Of a stretch of 64,000 bases of DNA, positions 52,311 to 60,965 are shown one piece after another; position 1 is the first letter of the stretch; each line of letters opens with the position of its first letter. Location: assembly GCA_023228125.1 (NCBI GenBank), contig JALOBT010000002.1, forward strand, positions 62,001 to 126,000, given 5' to 3'. Origin of the DNA: Candidatus Cloacimonadota bacterium. Lineage in GTDB: Bacteria > Cloacimonadota > Cloacimonadia > Cloacimonadales > Cloacimonadaceae. The notes under the pieces are model-generated. The model did not search any database. It was given only the letters and a program-made list of their open reading frames with translations, and was not told the origin of the DNA. Both the position numbers and the translations under genes were made by a program.

Positions 52311-52865
52311 ATGCAAACACTGAAAGATACTACTAATGAGAAAATGCAGAAATCCTTTGAATCTCTCTTGCACAACTTCTCCAAAGTGCGCACGGGAAGG
52401 GCCAGCGCGTCTATTCTGGATGATATCAAAATCAACTATTATGGACAGCCCACGCCCATCAAACAACTCAGCAATATCTCGATCCCGGAAGCCAGAACGA
52501 TAGTCGTTCAACCCTGGGACAAAACCACCCTGGCCGATATCGAAAAAGCCATCCTGGGTGCCAATATCGGCATCACCCCTGAAAATGATGGCAATCTGAT
52601 CCGCCTGCCCTTTCAACCCTTGACCGAAGACAAACGCAAGGGAATCGTGAAAGAACTGAAAAAGCTGGGTGAAGACGCCCGTATAGCGGTTCGCAACAAC
52701 CGCAGAGACGCCAATGACATCGCCAAAAAGATGCAGAAAGACAGCGAGATCAGCGAAGATGAAGAGACGAAGCTCCTCAAAGAGATTCAGGATATCACCG
52801 ACGAATGGATCAAAAAGATCGATGAAGTAGAAAAGTCCAAAGAAAAAGAGATTATGGAAGTGTAA
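52311..52865 (+). CDS. frr: Ribosome recycling factor
   Basis: RRF splits the post-termination ribosome together with EF-G. The 184-residue sequence matches the family throughout: LLHNFSKVRTGRASASILDD, YYGQPTPIKQLSNISIPEAR, IGITPENDGNLIRLPFQPLT, EDKRKGIVKELKKLGEDARI and the coiled-coil end. It is the last gene of the cluster and is followed by a terminator. Confidence 0.98.
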   Translation: MQTLKDTTNEKMQKSFESLLHNFSKVRTGRASASILDDIKINYYGQPTPIKQLSNISIPEARTIVVQPWDKTTLADIEKAILGANIGITPENDGNLIRLPFQPLTEDKRKGIVKELKKLGEDARIAVRNNRRDANDIAKKMQKDSEISEDEETKLLKEIQDITDEWIKKIDEVEKSKEKEIMEV

Positions 52866-52888
52866 TAAACACTAAACTTCCTTTAATT

Positions 52889-52925
52889 AAATACCGGCCC
52901 TCTTGCGAGAGCCGGTATTTTTGTA
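52889..52925 (+). terminator. Rho-independent terminator after frr
   Basis: ATACCGGC (52891-52898) pairs with GCCGGTAT (52911-52918), with an inner TCT/AGA, and TTTTT follows immediately. It ends the rplM-frr transcript. Confidence 0.9.
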
Positions 52926-52953
52926 AGCTGAATCGGGAAGGAGTCTGTCGTCG

Positions 52954-53045
52954 CGTTAAAACGCTAAAACCTCAAAACGCTAAAACGCTAAAACGCTAAA
53001 ACGCTAAAACGTCAAAACCTCAAAACGCTAAAACGCTGAAACCTC
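52954..53045. repeat. 8-bp tandem array D1 (CGCTAAAA)
   Basis: Eleven octamers close to CGCTAAAA (variants CGTTAAAA, CCTCAAAA, CGTCAAAA) run up to and into the stop codon of the M14 peptidase gene. On the other side of the gene, array D2 carries the same unit as its reverse complement. Confidence 0.85.
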
Positions 53046-55341
53046 ATTTCATCAAAATCATTTTACGGCTTTGTGAATAGTTCGGCAAGCTCAGGCGGTA
53101 GAAATAGATTCCGCTGGCTACATCGCGGCTTTGATCATCCGTTCCATCCCAGATAAAGTCATGGTTTCCGGCTTTTTGCACGCCGGGGGCATAGCTTCTT
53201 ACCCGCTGACCTTTGAGGTTGAAGATCTCCAGCCTCACCTCCTCAGCCAGAGCCAAAGAGTATTTGATCGTAGTCTGGGGATTGAAGGGATTGGGGAAGT
53301 TCGGATACAAGACAGCCTCTGGCAGCCCGGGGACGCTCTGATCTTCGTTGGCTACAGCACTGCCGGTGACGAGGGTGATATTGTCCAGAGTCCAGCCCGG
53401 ATCGGTAAGCTTATCATCTACGCTTTGATCGACCAGACGGAAGCGCAGATAGACGTTTTGTCCGGAGTAATCCTCAAGAGAGACGTATTCCTTCTGCCAC
53501 CAATCGTGACGACCGGATTTGACGAATATCTGGGTCCACTCCGAGCCATCGGTAGAAACTTCCACGCTCACGGGGTCAAAATCCCACTCGGTCTGAAGGT
53601 GAGAATCAAAGTACAGCAGGGGTGCATTATCTGAAGGGACAAAGATGGGATTCACCGTTTTGATCCACACATCGCAATTTTGCACATAGTGCCCGAGTCC
53701 TCCCCAGCTATCGGTAATGGCGTGTCCAGAGGCGGCCAGCTCATCCTGCACCACCCAGGGGCCTTCTATCTCCCAGCCATCGGTGCCGTCTTCCCAATCT
53801 TCCGAAAAGAGAACTTCAATTGCGCTGAGATTAAAGGTCTGATGTTGGGTGCCTGGAACCAGAGTGATCTGCCCCAGATAGGGATAATAGCCTTCGGCAA
53901 AGATCTCGATGGGGTATTCGCCCTCATAGCCGTGATAAATATAATTTCCATCTATGAGCAGAGTATCCGCCTGAATGTCTTTGATGATCATGATAGCACT
54001 GATGTTTTCTTCTTTGCTGCGCACCGAGCCTTGCAGGATGGCAGGCTCTTTGGGGCTAAGCTGGGGATTGTGCTGAGTCCAGGATCCGTTGTTGACCGTA
54101 AGCCCAGTGTGAACATTGTCCCAATAGCCTTTTTTGCGGGTTTGCACGGTATAGCTTCCCGTGGGTAAGACTTTGTAATAGCGTCCAGTCTCAGGATTTG
54201 AAGTGCGGGGCACGAACCAGGGGGCATGACGCTCCTGGATGATGATCTCCGCTTCGATGGCTTCGCCTGTGGAGGCATCCTTGATATTACCGGTCAGCAG
54301 CGAACTTGAAGGCACCGCTGTGGAAAACATCAAGGCACGGTTCAAAAGCCACCAGACTCCTTGCTTGCAACGATCCAAAGTATCCAGCATCAAAGCTTCT
54401 TCCGGCTGCAGATCGAGGGTTCCCATTTCGATGAGCAATTGGATAGTTCCATACTGTTTGTACATCCAGTCATGAAAACAGCCTGTGCGGCTGGAATTGG
54501 GATAGAATTGGTAAGTGGCAGAGCCGGCTTGGTTTATGATCTGCGAGGCCACGCCCTGGGCGATGGATTTCGCAAAGAGAAAGTCAGGCGAAGGGCGCAC
54601 ATCCTTCCAATTAAAGGAGTAATACACCTTTTCAGAGAAGTTGCCGCTACGCGAGGAATGCCAGACGATGCTGTAGATAAATTTCTTCTCATCTGCCAGC
54701 CGTTTGATGGCCTGGACTTCGCTTTCGCTCATGGGCGCGGGCCCGCGATAATAGTCATAAACTTCCGTTCCACCAGGCTGCATCAGGGTATCGCCATGAC
54801 ACCAGTTAAAGTCAAAATTACGGTTGATATCCACGCCGTCATCGTCATAGCCCACCAGCGGGGAATAGTCAAAGATGCCGTTTCCGTTGTTATCTCTCTT
54901 GTTTTTGCGATAAGAGGTATCGAGATTGGCGGTCACCACATTGTGTCCTTCCGGATTCAGTGTAGGCACCCACCAGGAATCTAATTGATTGATCCACATG
55001 GAGTAGGGCATCTGATCCCGACGCTGCAGAATCTCTGTAATATTGCCAAGAGTGAGCTCTACGCCCATGATCTCTTCCGCATGCACCTGCCCCACAAAAA
55101 GCAGAGCGGGGCGTTGCCAGCTTCCCAGAACATCCGCGGAAATCTGCATGGCATAAATCGGGACTTCATCTTCCTGGCTATAGCCGATCAGGTGTACTTT
55201 GGCGATATCAGGATTCTGATCCTCCAATTGAAAGAGGATCGAAGTGATCTCATCATAGCTGTGGTAGCAGTCCGGCAAATCCGCGTTCAAAACAAAGGGG
55301 ATCAAGACTGCAATCAAAAGTGCGAGCAAGCTCATTCGCAT
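53044..55341 (-). CDS. Secreted M14-family zinc carboxypeptidase with T9SS-type sorting domain
   Basis: A 765-residue exported peptidase. After a signal peptide (ALLIAVLIPFVLNAD) comes an M14 domain (residues 25-330) with zinc ligands in VGQVHAEEIMGVELT (HxxE), the substrate-binding arginine in DGVDINRNFDFNW, and the catalytic glutamate in LLIEMGTLDLQPE. Two carboxypeptidase-regulatory-like domains follow (about 350-520). Next is a MAM/immune-inhibitor-like domain beginning SEDWEDGTDGWEIEGPW and ending PGWTLDNITL. The last 85 residues (LYPNFPNPFNPQTTIKYSL ... NLKGQRVRSYAPG ... ASGIYFYRLSL ... SRKMILMK) form a FlgD-like sorting domain. It would be a surface or secreted protein-degrading enzyme, and a second candidate cargo for the PorV-like route. 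It is framed by inverted 8-bp arrays. Confidence 0.92.
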   Translation of the reverse strand: MRMSLLALLIAVLIPFVLNADLPDCYHSYDEITSILFQLEDQNPDIAKVHLIGYSQEDEVPIYAMQISADVLGSWQRPALLFVGQVHAEEIMGVELTLGNITEILQRRDQMPYSMWINQLDSWWVPTLNPEGHNVVTANLDTSYRKNKRDNNGNGIFDYSPLVGYDDDGVDINRNFDFNWCHGDTLMQPGGTEVYDYYRGPAPMSESEVQAIKRLADEKKFIYSIVWHSSRSGNFSEKVYYSFNWKDVRPSPDFLFAKSIAQGVASQIINQAGSATYQFYPNSSRTGCFHDWMYKQYGTIQLLIEMGTLDLQPEEALMLDTLDRCKQGVWWLLNRALMFSTAVPSSSLLTGNIKDASTGEAIEAEIIIQERHAPWFVPRTSNPETGRYYKVLPTGSYTVQTRKKGYWDNVHTGLTVNNGSWTQHNPQLSPKEPAILQGSVRSKEENISAIMIIKDIQADTLLIDGNYIYHGYEGEYPIEIFAEGYYPYLGQITLVPGTQHQTFNLSAIEVLFSEDWEDGTDGWEIEGPWVVQDELAASGHAITDSWGGLGHYVQNCDVWIKTVNPIFVPSDNAPLLYFDSHLQTEWDFDPVSVEVSTDGSEWTQIFVKSGRHDWWQKEYVSLEDYSGQNVYLRFRLVDQSVDDKLTDPGWTLDNITLVTGSAVANEDQSVPGLPEAVLYPNFPNPFNPQTTIKYSLALAEEVRLEIFNLKGQRVRSYAPGVQKAGNHDFIWDGTDDQSRDVASGIYFYRLSLPNYSQSRKMILMK

Positions 55342-55423
55342 AAGGTCTCCAAGTATTCTATCATTTTATACTGCATTAGTATGCAATTTCCGCTCCAGTT
55401 CTGGGAACAATGTGTATTAAGGG

Positions 55424-55519
55424 TTTTAGCGTTTTAGCGTTTTAAGGTTTTAACGTTTTATGGTTTTAGCGTTTTAAGGTTTTAGCGTTTTATCGTTTTA
55501 AGGTTTTAGCGTTTTAGGG
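55424..55519. repeat. 8-bp tandem array D2 (TTTTAGCG)
   Basis: Twelve octamers, TTTTAGCG with variants TTTTAAGG, TTTTAACG, TTTTATCG and TTTTAGGG. It lies upstream of the M14 peptidase gene, inverted relative to D1. Confidence 0.85.
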
Positions 55520-55539
55520 TTCTCGAGCAGCAGAGCTAT

Positions 55540-55607
55540 CCACCAATTCTCCATTCTCAATCCTCAATTCTCAATTAATTCTACATTCTACATCCTAAAT
55601 TCTACAT
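55540..55607 (+). repeat. Family B repeat, copy 3
   Basis: Matches the AATTCTC..TTCTCAATCCTCAATTCTCA part of the copies ahead of rplM, then AATTAATTCTACATTCTACA and ATTCTACATTAAC, but without the leading palindrome. It reaches the stop codon of the M42 peptidase gene. Confidence 0.75.
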
Positions 55608-56629
55608 TAACTAAGGTATGCCTGAAGCAGCTTCAAAGTATTCTCAATCGCCTGTTTATGAGTGCGTTCATAGCCGTGGGAAGCGAAGACACCGGGGCCG
55701 ATGAGGCCGTGTTTGATGTCATATCCAGCCCGCAGTGCACCTTCCACATCGGAGCCATAGAAGGGGTAGATATCCACACAGTATTGCAGTTTCAACTCTT
55801 TGGCCAGGCGGATCATGGCATCGGTCACATCCCAATCGTAGGGACCGCCGGAGTCTTTGGCGCAGATCGAAACGCAGTATTCATCCGTGCATAGATCATC
55901 GCCCACCGCGCCCATATCCACAGAAATCATCTCCACAGTGTCTGCGGGGAAACCGGAAGAGGCACCGTGTCCCACTTCTTCGTAGGTAGTAAAGAGGATG
56001 CTGACCTGGCGGGAAAGCTCGAGCTTGCCTTCGGAGCTCTGTTTGGCAAGGGCAAGCAAGATGCCGGCACTGGCTTTGTCGTCCAGATGGCGACTTTTGA
56101 TGAATCCGGAGGGGGTATAGATGGTGCGGGGATCCAGCGAGATGAAGTCTCCCGCAGAAATGCCGAGAGCTAAGGTGTCTTTTTTGGATTTCACGATTTC
56201 ATCCAGCACGATTTCCACGTTTTCATCGTCGCGTTTGCTCTGGCCGGTGTCCTTGTAAACATGCACGGAGGGGCCATTGATATAAACCGTTCCGGTATAT
56301 TCTTTGCCATCTCTGGTATGGATGATCACGTTTTCGTTTTCGATGTTATTTTCGGGATAGCCACCGAGCTTGGTAAAACGCAGGCGGCCACTGGGTTTGA
56401 TAGAGCGCACCATCGCGCCCAGGGTATCCAGATGGGCGGCCAGAACCAGGGGATTGCCCTCTCCTCCCAGGGTGGCCAAAACCGAGCCCTTGCGGGAAAT
56501 TTGCGGCTGAAAGCCCAGCTTCGTAAGTTCCTTCTCCACCAGGGCGCTAACCTTTTTGGTAAAGCCGGTAGGACTGGGGGTCTTGCAGAGCTTCACAATC
56601 TGCTCGATAGCGTAATCTGTGTACTTCAT
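55607..56629 (-). CDS. M42-family metallo-aminopeptidase
   Basis: A cytoplasmic dinuclear metal aminopeptidase of family M42 (TET-like), which degrades short peptides. Metal ligands and catalytic residues can be followed: LAAHLDTLGAM (His, about residue 70), RHLDDKASAGILLAL (Asp), FTTYEEVGHGASSGFP (catalytic Glu-Glu), SVDMGAVGDDL (Asp) and the C-terminal GVFASHGYERTHKQA (His). The length of 340 residues is typical. The ATG has CGGAGATAAA ahead of it. With the M18 enzyme it points to active use of peptides. Confidence 0.94.
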   Translation of the reverse strand: MKYTDYAIEQIVKLCKTPSPTGFTKKVSALVEKELTKLGFQPQISRKGSVLATLGGEGNPLVLAAHLDTLGAMVRSIKPSGRLRFTKLGGYPENNIENENVIIHTRDGKEYTGTVYINGPSVHVYKDTGQSKRDDENVEIVLDEIVKSKKDTLALGISAGDFISLDPRTIYTPSGFIKSRHLDDKASAGILLALAKQSSEGKLELSRQVSILFTTYEEVGHGASSGFPADTVEMISVDMGAVGDDLCTDEYCVSICAKDSGGPYDWDVTDAMIRLAKELKLQYCVDIYPFYGSDVEGALRAGYDIKHGLIGPGVFASHGYERTHKQAIENTLKLLQAYLS

Positions 56630-56654
56630 TTTATCTCCGTATTTGATTAGTTAT

Positions 56655-57803
56655 TTAAGTATATGCTGCCAAAGTCTGGGTATAGGTATCTTTGTTGCAG
56701 GCTATTATGGTTTCAAGATCAGGATCCGGAATCTGCTTTGCACTCTGGATAACGCGCTCCACCAGCGGATGAATATCGGTAAAGCGGATGGTCTCGGAAA
56801 GGAAAAGCTGCATAGCGGCCTCGGCGGCGGCATTCATGATGGTGGGCATGATACCGCCAGCCTGGGCCACTTGAAGGCCAAGATAATATAAGGGATAACG
56901 CCCCAAATCCAAAGCCTGAAAACTCAAATCCTGATGAGACAGCAGATCGGTCTGCACCAGATGCGAATTCCAGCGCTCTGGATAGCTCAGAGCATAGAGG
57001 ATGGGCAGCTTCATATCTGGAGAGCTGAGTTGCGCAAGCAGCGAGCCATCAATGAACTGCACCAAAGAGTGAATCACGGACTGAGGATGCAGCAGCGCTT
57101 CGATCTGGGTGTAAGGCAGATCAAAGAGCCAATGCGCTTCCATCACTTCCAGAGCTTTGTTGAACATGGTGGCACTGTCCAAAGTGACTTTCGCGCCCAT
57201 CTCCCAATTCGGGTGTTTTAAGGCCATAGCTGGAGTGATAGAGGCAAATTCATTTAGAGGCAAAGTGCGGAAAGCTCCGCCAGATGCGGTGATGATCAAC
57301 TTCTTGACCTCGGAAAGGGGATGCTGACCCAGGGCTTGAAAGATGGCCGAATGCTCGCTATCCACCGGGATGATCTGGCCAGGCTGCTTCAGCTTCTGCA
57401 CCAGGTGACCGCCCATAACCAGGGATTCTTTATTGGCCAAAGCCAGCTTCTTGCCGCGTTTCAAAATGGCAAAAGTAGCTTGGATCCCGCTGGAGCCGCC
57501 AATGGCATTTAGCCCGAGCTCATAATCTTCATTCTCCAGAAGGCGGATGAGCTCGCTTTCGCCAAAATAGAGCTTGAGCTGGGGGTATTGCTGCCGGATC
57601 TGCTTTTGCTGGGATAAATCCGTAATGCCGGTCAAAACTGCTGTTTGGACTCCGTGCCTGATTGCCAGAGGGCAAAGCTTCTGATAGCTATGATGTGCCG
57701 CTACAAAAGAGAGCTTTAAGCGGTCTTTCTGCTCAGACAAAACTTCAAAAAAGGAAGTCCCGATCGAGCCCGTAGCACCCAACAGGGCTATCTTCTTTAC
57801 CAC
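56655..57803 (-). CDS. dxr: 1-deoxy-D-xylulose 5-phosphate reductoisomerase
   Basis: Dxr converts DXP to 2-C-methyl-D-erythritol 4-phosphate, the committed step of the MEP isoprenoid pathway, using NADPH and a divalent metal. The Rossmann start KKIALLGATGSIGTSFFEVL, the metal/substrate loop LALANKESLVMGGHL, ITASGGAFRTLP, and the long signature HPNWEMGAKVTLDSATMFNK then ALEVMEAHWLF are all present. At 382 residues it is complete. The start is GTG at 57803, overlapping the end of the PorV-like gene by 7 bases, so translation is probably coupled. Confidence 0.96.
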   Translation of the reverse strand: MVKKIALLGATGSIGTSFFEVLSEQKDRLKLSFVAAHHSYQKLCPLAIRHGVQTAVLTGITDLSQQKQIRQQYPQLKLYFGESELIRLLENEDYELGLNAIGGSSGIQATFAILKRGKKLALANKESLVMGGHLVQKLKQPGQIIPVDSEHSAIFQALGQHPLSEVKKLIITASGGAFRTLPLNEFASITPAMALKHPNWEMGAKVTLDSATMFNKALEVMEAHWLFDLPYTQIEALLHPQSVIHSLVQFIDGSLLAQLSSPDMKLPILYALSYPERWNSHLVQTDLLSHQDLSFQALDLGRYPLYYLGLQVAQAGGIMPTIMNAAAEAAMQLFLSETIRFTDIHPLVERVIQSAKQIPDPDLETIIACNKDTYTQTLAAYT

Positions 57804-58744
57804 GAATAGCCCAGGGATATCTTCTGAGTGTAGCCCAGGCTGTCATAAGCCTTGGCCTTGAAGGCGTAAGTAAGGCCCAAGGCTTTGATATTCAGACCCA
57901 GACCGGCGGTAAAGCTATCCACATCGTAGCCAGCCATGAGGCTCAATTGCGGAATAATCCTGAGCATTAGCCCCGCATGCAGATCCGCACTCAGGCCTGA
58001 ACTGCTGAGGTTTGAGGCCTCCCCACGTTCTTCGGGAAAAGCCTGGGCTCTGAGGGCCAGCAGCACGGGAATCTCGTATTTCAGAAGCTCAAAACCGTAG
58101 GAGGCTTCCAGATCCAGATTCGGCAGAGCAATCTCATGTTCGCCGCTTTCCCAGAGGATTTGGGTGCCAAAGAAATCCCTGAGATTCACCCCCAGCGAGA
58201 GCCGGTCTCCAGGAGTCCACAGTGCGCCCAGATCCGCACCAAAGCCATATCCGCTGTGTTCGGCCAGATCGCGATAGGCAAACTTGGGTGAGATGCCCAC
58301 AAAGATGCGTTCGGATAAGGGACGGGCAAAGCTGGCAGATACTATCAGATCCTGATTCGTCACGGTCTTCCAGACGTAAGGGCGATTGGCATTGCTGAGC
58401 TCTTCGTCCTCGTTTTCGAGCTTGGTAAGCTTGATCTTATCTATGGCTAAATGATTGATATTTATAGAGGTGGCCTTGCCCAAGCTGAGTGAAAGCTGAT
58501 TTTGGCAGAGCAGGCCCTCAAAGTGTTCGCTGCGCATCAGCTCTATCCCGGCCCGGGATTCGTGAGCCAAAAGAGCCGGATTCCACCACCCTGCCGCAGG
58601 AGACATGGTGAAGCTCAGTCCGGTGCCTCCCATGGCCTGATTTGCCACACCAGGGCTGAAGCTGAAGATCTCCCCAGCATATTTGGTGGCTCCCAAGGGT
58701 GACAAAAGCACCAGGAGTAAAACGATGATCTGGATATATTTCAT
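57797..58744 (-). CDS. Second PorV/PorQ-family outer membrane beta-barrel protein
   Basis: A 315-residue barrel related to the one at 10744-11703. The signal peptide ends at SPLGATK. The mature start FSFSPGVANQAMGGTGLSFTMSPAAGWWNPALLAHES is the family signature. Beta strands of an FadL-like barrel follow, and the protein ends with an aromatic residue (TQKISLGYSW). The ATG has AAGGAATC upstream. It lies directly after a tRNA gene and overlaps dxr, so its context tells little about function. Whether it serves T9SS-type cargo or another purpose is open. Confidence 0.82.
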   Translation of the reverse strand: MKYIQIIVLLLVLLSPLGATKYAGEIFSFSPGVANQAMGGTGLSFTMSPAAGWWNPALLAHESRAGIELMRSEHFEGLLCQNQLSLSLGKATSININHLAIDKIKLTKLENEDEELSNANRPYVWKTVTNQDLIVSASFARPLSERIFVGISPKFAYRDLAEHSGYGFGADLGALWTPGDRLSLGVNLRDFFGTQILWESGEHEIALPNLDLEASYGFELLKYEIPVLLALRAQAFPEERGEASNLSSSGLSADLHAGLMLRIIPQLSLMAGYDVDSFTAGLGLNIKALGLTYAFKAKAYDSLGYTQKISLGYSW

Positions 58745-58798
58745 AATGATTCCTTAAGCTATAAGATAAAGCAAGAATAGAAAATGAAAAGAAAAAAG

Positions 58799-58874
58799 TG
58801 GTGGGCCCAGAGGGACTCGAACCCCCAACCATCCGGTTATGAGCCGGAAGCTCTACCAGCTGAGCTATAGGCCC
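58799..58874 (-). tRNA. tRNA with CAT anticodon (Met or lysidine-modified Ile2)
   Basis: On the minus strand the sequence GGGCCTATAGCTCAGCTGG folds as a tRNA: acceptor GGGCCTA/TGGGCCC (one G-U), D arm with GCTC..GAGC, anticodon arm TCCGG-CTCATAA-CCGGA, T arm GGGGG-TTCGAGT-CCCTC. The 3' CCA is encoded after the discriminator A. The anticodon is CAT. An initiator role is unlikely because G1-C72 is paired. Elongator Met or Ile2 cannot be decided by eye. A run of T follows the CCA. Confidence 0.93.
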
Positions 58875-58892
58875 CATCACTAAGTAGGGTTC

Positions 58893-58921
58893 TTTAGAAT
58901 TCAGATGGGCTTTTTTGTCAA
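58893..58921 (-). promoter_or_regulatory. Promoter of the tRNA gene
   Basis: TTGACA (58916-58921), a 17-base spacer and TCTAAA (58893-58898) on the minus strand place the start of transcription about 12 bases before the tRNA. The PorV-like and dxr genes downstream may share it. Confidence 0.55.
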
Positions 58922-58942
58922 GCGGATTGTTTATTTTTAGAG

Positions 58943-58974
58943 TTTTAAGGTTTTAGGGTTTTAAGGTTTTGACG
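58943..58974. repeat. 8-bp tandem array D3
   Basis: Four octamers: TTTTAAGG, TTTTAGGG, TTTTAAGG, TTTTGACG. A short member of the array family found at 52954, 55424 and 60681. Confidence 0.7.
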
Positions 58975-59067
58975 ACTTGATAGCTTAGCTCCAATCAGGT
59001 AAACCGACAGATGTAATCCACTTGTTGCTTCGACAATTCAGTTTTCGAGCTTATATTCTTAATTTCT

Positions 59068-59112
59068 GATCCGTGTTGATCCGTTTAATCCGCCCCATCC
59101 CTGTGACTATTC
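59068..59112 (+). repeat. Dispersed ATCCGT-rich repeat, family C, copy 3
   Basis: Reads GATCCGTGTTGATCCGTTTA, then ATCCGC and CTGTGACTATT. It lies in the tRNA-pyk gap. The order of ATCCGT units and the terminal GTGACTATT match 60966-61010. Confidence 0.6.
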
Positions 59113-59175
59113 AATAAACTACAGCACCAAAGTACTGCCCCCATAAAAATGGGGGGATGCCTGCAGCAAAAGATC

Positions 59176-59204
59176 TTGACAAAATTTAGTGCTGGATTTA
59201 AAAA
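59176..59204 (+). promoter_or_regulatory. Putative promoter of pyk
   Basis: TTGACA (59176-59181), a 17-base spacer and TAAAAA (59199-59204). The ATG follows 24 bases later behind GAGGAGGAA. Confidence 0.5.
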
Positions 59205-59228
59205 GGCAGGAATCCACGAGGAGGAATA

Positions 59229-60668
59229 ATGAGTATTTGCGATAACAAGACCAAGATCGTGTGCACGATAGGCCCAGCAACTGATTCTCTGGAAGTGATG
59301 ATCCAGATGATCGAAGCTGGCATGAATATTGCCAGGCTAAACTATGCGCATGGGGATTTTGCTCATCATGCCAAAGTGGTCAAAAGGCTGCGTGCAGCAG
59401 CGCGGAAAGCTGGGGCAGATATCACGATCATGGCGGATTTACCAGGCCCCAAGATTCGCATTGGCTTGCTCAAACAAGAATCCATCATCCTGCATCCCAA
59501 GGATCAGATCATCCTCACCACAAAGCAGATTATCGGTGACTGGATTAAAATATCCGTCACCCTTCCCCAGCTACCCAAAGTGGTGCAGCCCAAGGATATC
59601 ATCTTCCTGAATGATGGCTTGATCCAGCTCAAGGTGAGCAGCGTGAAGGGTGAGGAAATCTTTTGCGAGATCGTGGTGGGCGGAGAATTGCGCTCGAACA
59701 AAGGGCTCAATCTACCGGATACGGATTTGGGCATCAGTGCTTTCACAGATAGGGATGCTGAGTGTTTGCGCGCGGCTCTGGAAAGTGGCGTGGATGCCAT
59801 TAGCCAGTCCTTTGTGAATGGCCCTGAGGACATCCTGGCAGTGAAAAAGGCCGCCCAGGAGCTGGGCTTTGATCCCTTTATTATTGCCAAAATGGAGCGT
59901 TCGGGCGCCTTGGGAAAGATCGATGCCATCCTGCGTGAAACGGATGGGATCATGATAGCCCGCGGAGATCTGGGCGTGGAGATTCCCATTGAGCGGCTGG
60001 CGATAGTGCAAAAAAGCTTGATCGCAAAGGCTAATCTCTGGGGTAAACCGGTGATCACAGCCACCCAAATGCTGGAATCAATGGTACGGAATCCCCGCCC
60101 CACCCGTGCCGAAGCTACGGACGTGGCAAACGCCGTTCTCGATGGCACCGATTGCCTGATGCTCTCTGAGGAATCCGCCATCGGAAAGTATCCCATCGAC
60201 GCGATTCTGACCCTGGCCAGGATAGCAGCATATACCGAAACGCATAAAAATGAGGCCGGAATCAGCCACGCAATACCAGATCTGGATGGAGCAAACACCC
60301 CTCAGATCACAGATATCATAGCCGCAAACGTAGCCCACACCGTCAAGAAATTGAAGCCCGAACTGCTGATCGCACATACGGTTTCCGGACACACAGCCCG
60401 CATGATCTCAAGATTCAAACCCGCGACCTGGATCCTGGCAGTGAGTCTGGATCAAAACGCCTGTAGAGGCATGCAGTTTTCTTATGGTGTGAACCCCATC
60501 CTTTTGACCAAGCTCCCTAAAGACTGGAAGTCCTTTATTAAGAAGCAGATCACTTGCAGGGAGATCACACAAGGAATCGCTCTCTTGGTGGAGGTGCCCT
60601 CAGATGAACATCCAGATGCAAATCATCGGATCGAGATCATTAACGATCTGGCCAGGTTCTGCCAATAG
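59229..60668 (+). CDS. pyk: Pyruvate kinase
   Basis: Pyruvate kinase transfers phosphate from phosphoenolpyruvate to ADP at the end of glycolysis. The 479-residue protein has TKIVCTIGPATDSLEVM at the start, the substrate loop MNIARLNYAHGDF, the metal site in IIAKMERSGALGKIDAIL, IMIARGDLGVEIPIERL and the signature KPVITATQMLESMVRNPRPTRAE. The C-terminal domain is short and slightly unusual (LLIAHTVSGHTARMISRFKP). SGHTAR matches the family effector/phosphate region. It is monocistronic and flanked by 8-bp arrays. Confidence 0.96.
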   Translation: MSICDNKTKIVCTIGPATDSLEVMIQMIEAGMNIARLNYAHGDFAHHAKVVKRLRAAARKAGADITIMADLPGPKIRIGLLKQESIILHPKDQIILTTKQIIGDWIKISVTLPQLPKVVQPKDIIFLNDGLIQLKVSSVKGEEIFCEIVVGGELRSNKGLNLPDTDLGISAFTDRDAECLRAALESGVDAISQSFVNGPEDILAVKKAAQELGFDPFIIAKMERSGALGKIDAILRETDGIMIARGDLGVEIPIERLAIVQKSLIAKANLWGKPVITATQMLESMVRNPRPTRAEATDVANAVLDGTDCLMLSEESAIGKYPIDAILTLARIAAYTETHKNEAGISHAIPDLDGANTPQITDIIAANVAHTVKKLKPELLIAHTVSGHTARMISRFKPATWILAVSLDQNACRGMQFSYGVNPILLTKLPKDWKSFIKKQITCREITQGIALLVEVPSDEHPDANHRIEIINDLARFCQ

Positions 60669-60680
60669 GAGGGTGAAGCG

Positions 60681-60894
60681 TTTTAACGTTTTAACGTTTC
60701 AAGGTTTTAGCGTTTTAACGATTTAACGTTTTAACGTTTTAACGTTTTAACGTTTTAACGATTTAACGTTTTAACGATTTAACGTTTTAACGTCTAACGT
60801 TTTAACGTTTTAACGTTTTAACGATTTAACGTTTTAACGATTTAACGTTTTAACGTCTAACGTTTTAACGTTTTAACGTTTTAACGTTTTAACG
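60681..60894. repeat. 8-bp tandem array D4 with 63-bp higher-order repeat
   Basis: About 26 units of TTTTAACG (variants GATTTAACG, TTTCAAGG, TTTTAGCG, TCTAACG). Within it the irregular unit CGTCTAACG recurs 63 bases apart (60791 and 60854), with the same variants between, which shows a larger unit has been duplicated. AACGTT is self-complementary, so the array could fold on either strand. It lies between pyk and the convergent YprB-like gene. Confidence 0.9.
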
Positions 60895-60965
60895 TAGCGC
60901 AGGACGCCGTTCCTGCGGCACACCTGCTTCGCCCCTACTAAATAATCAAATAAATTATCAGACGA

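Noticed and set aside
60681..60894. CRISPR or telomere-like repeat at the 8-bp array
   Set aside because: The units are directly contiguous octamers with no spacers; it is a simple tandem array.
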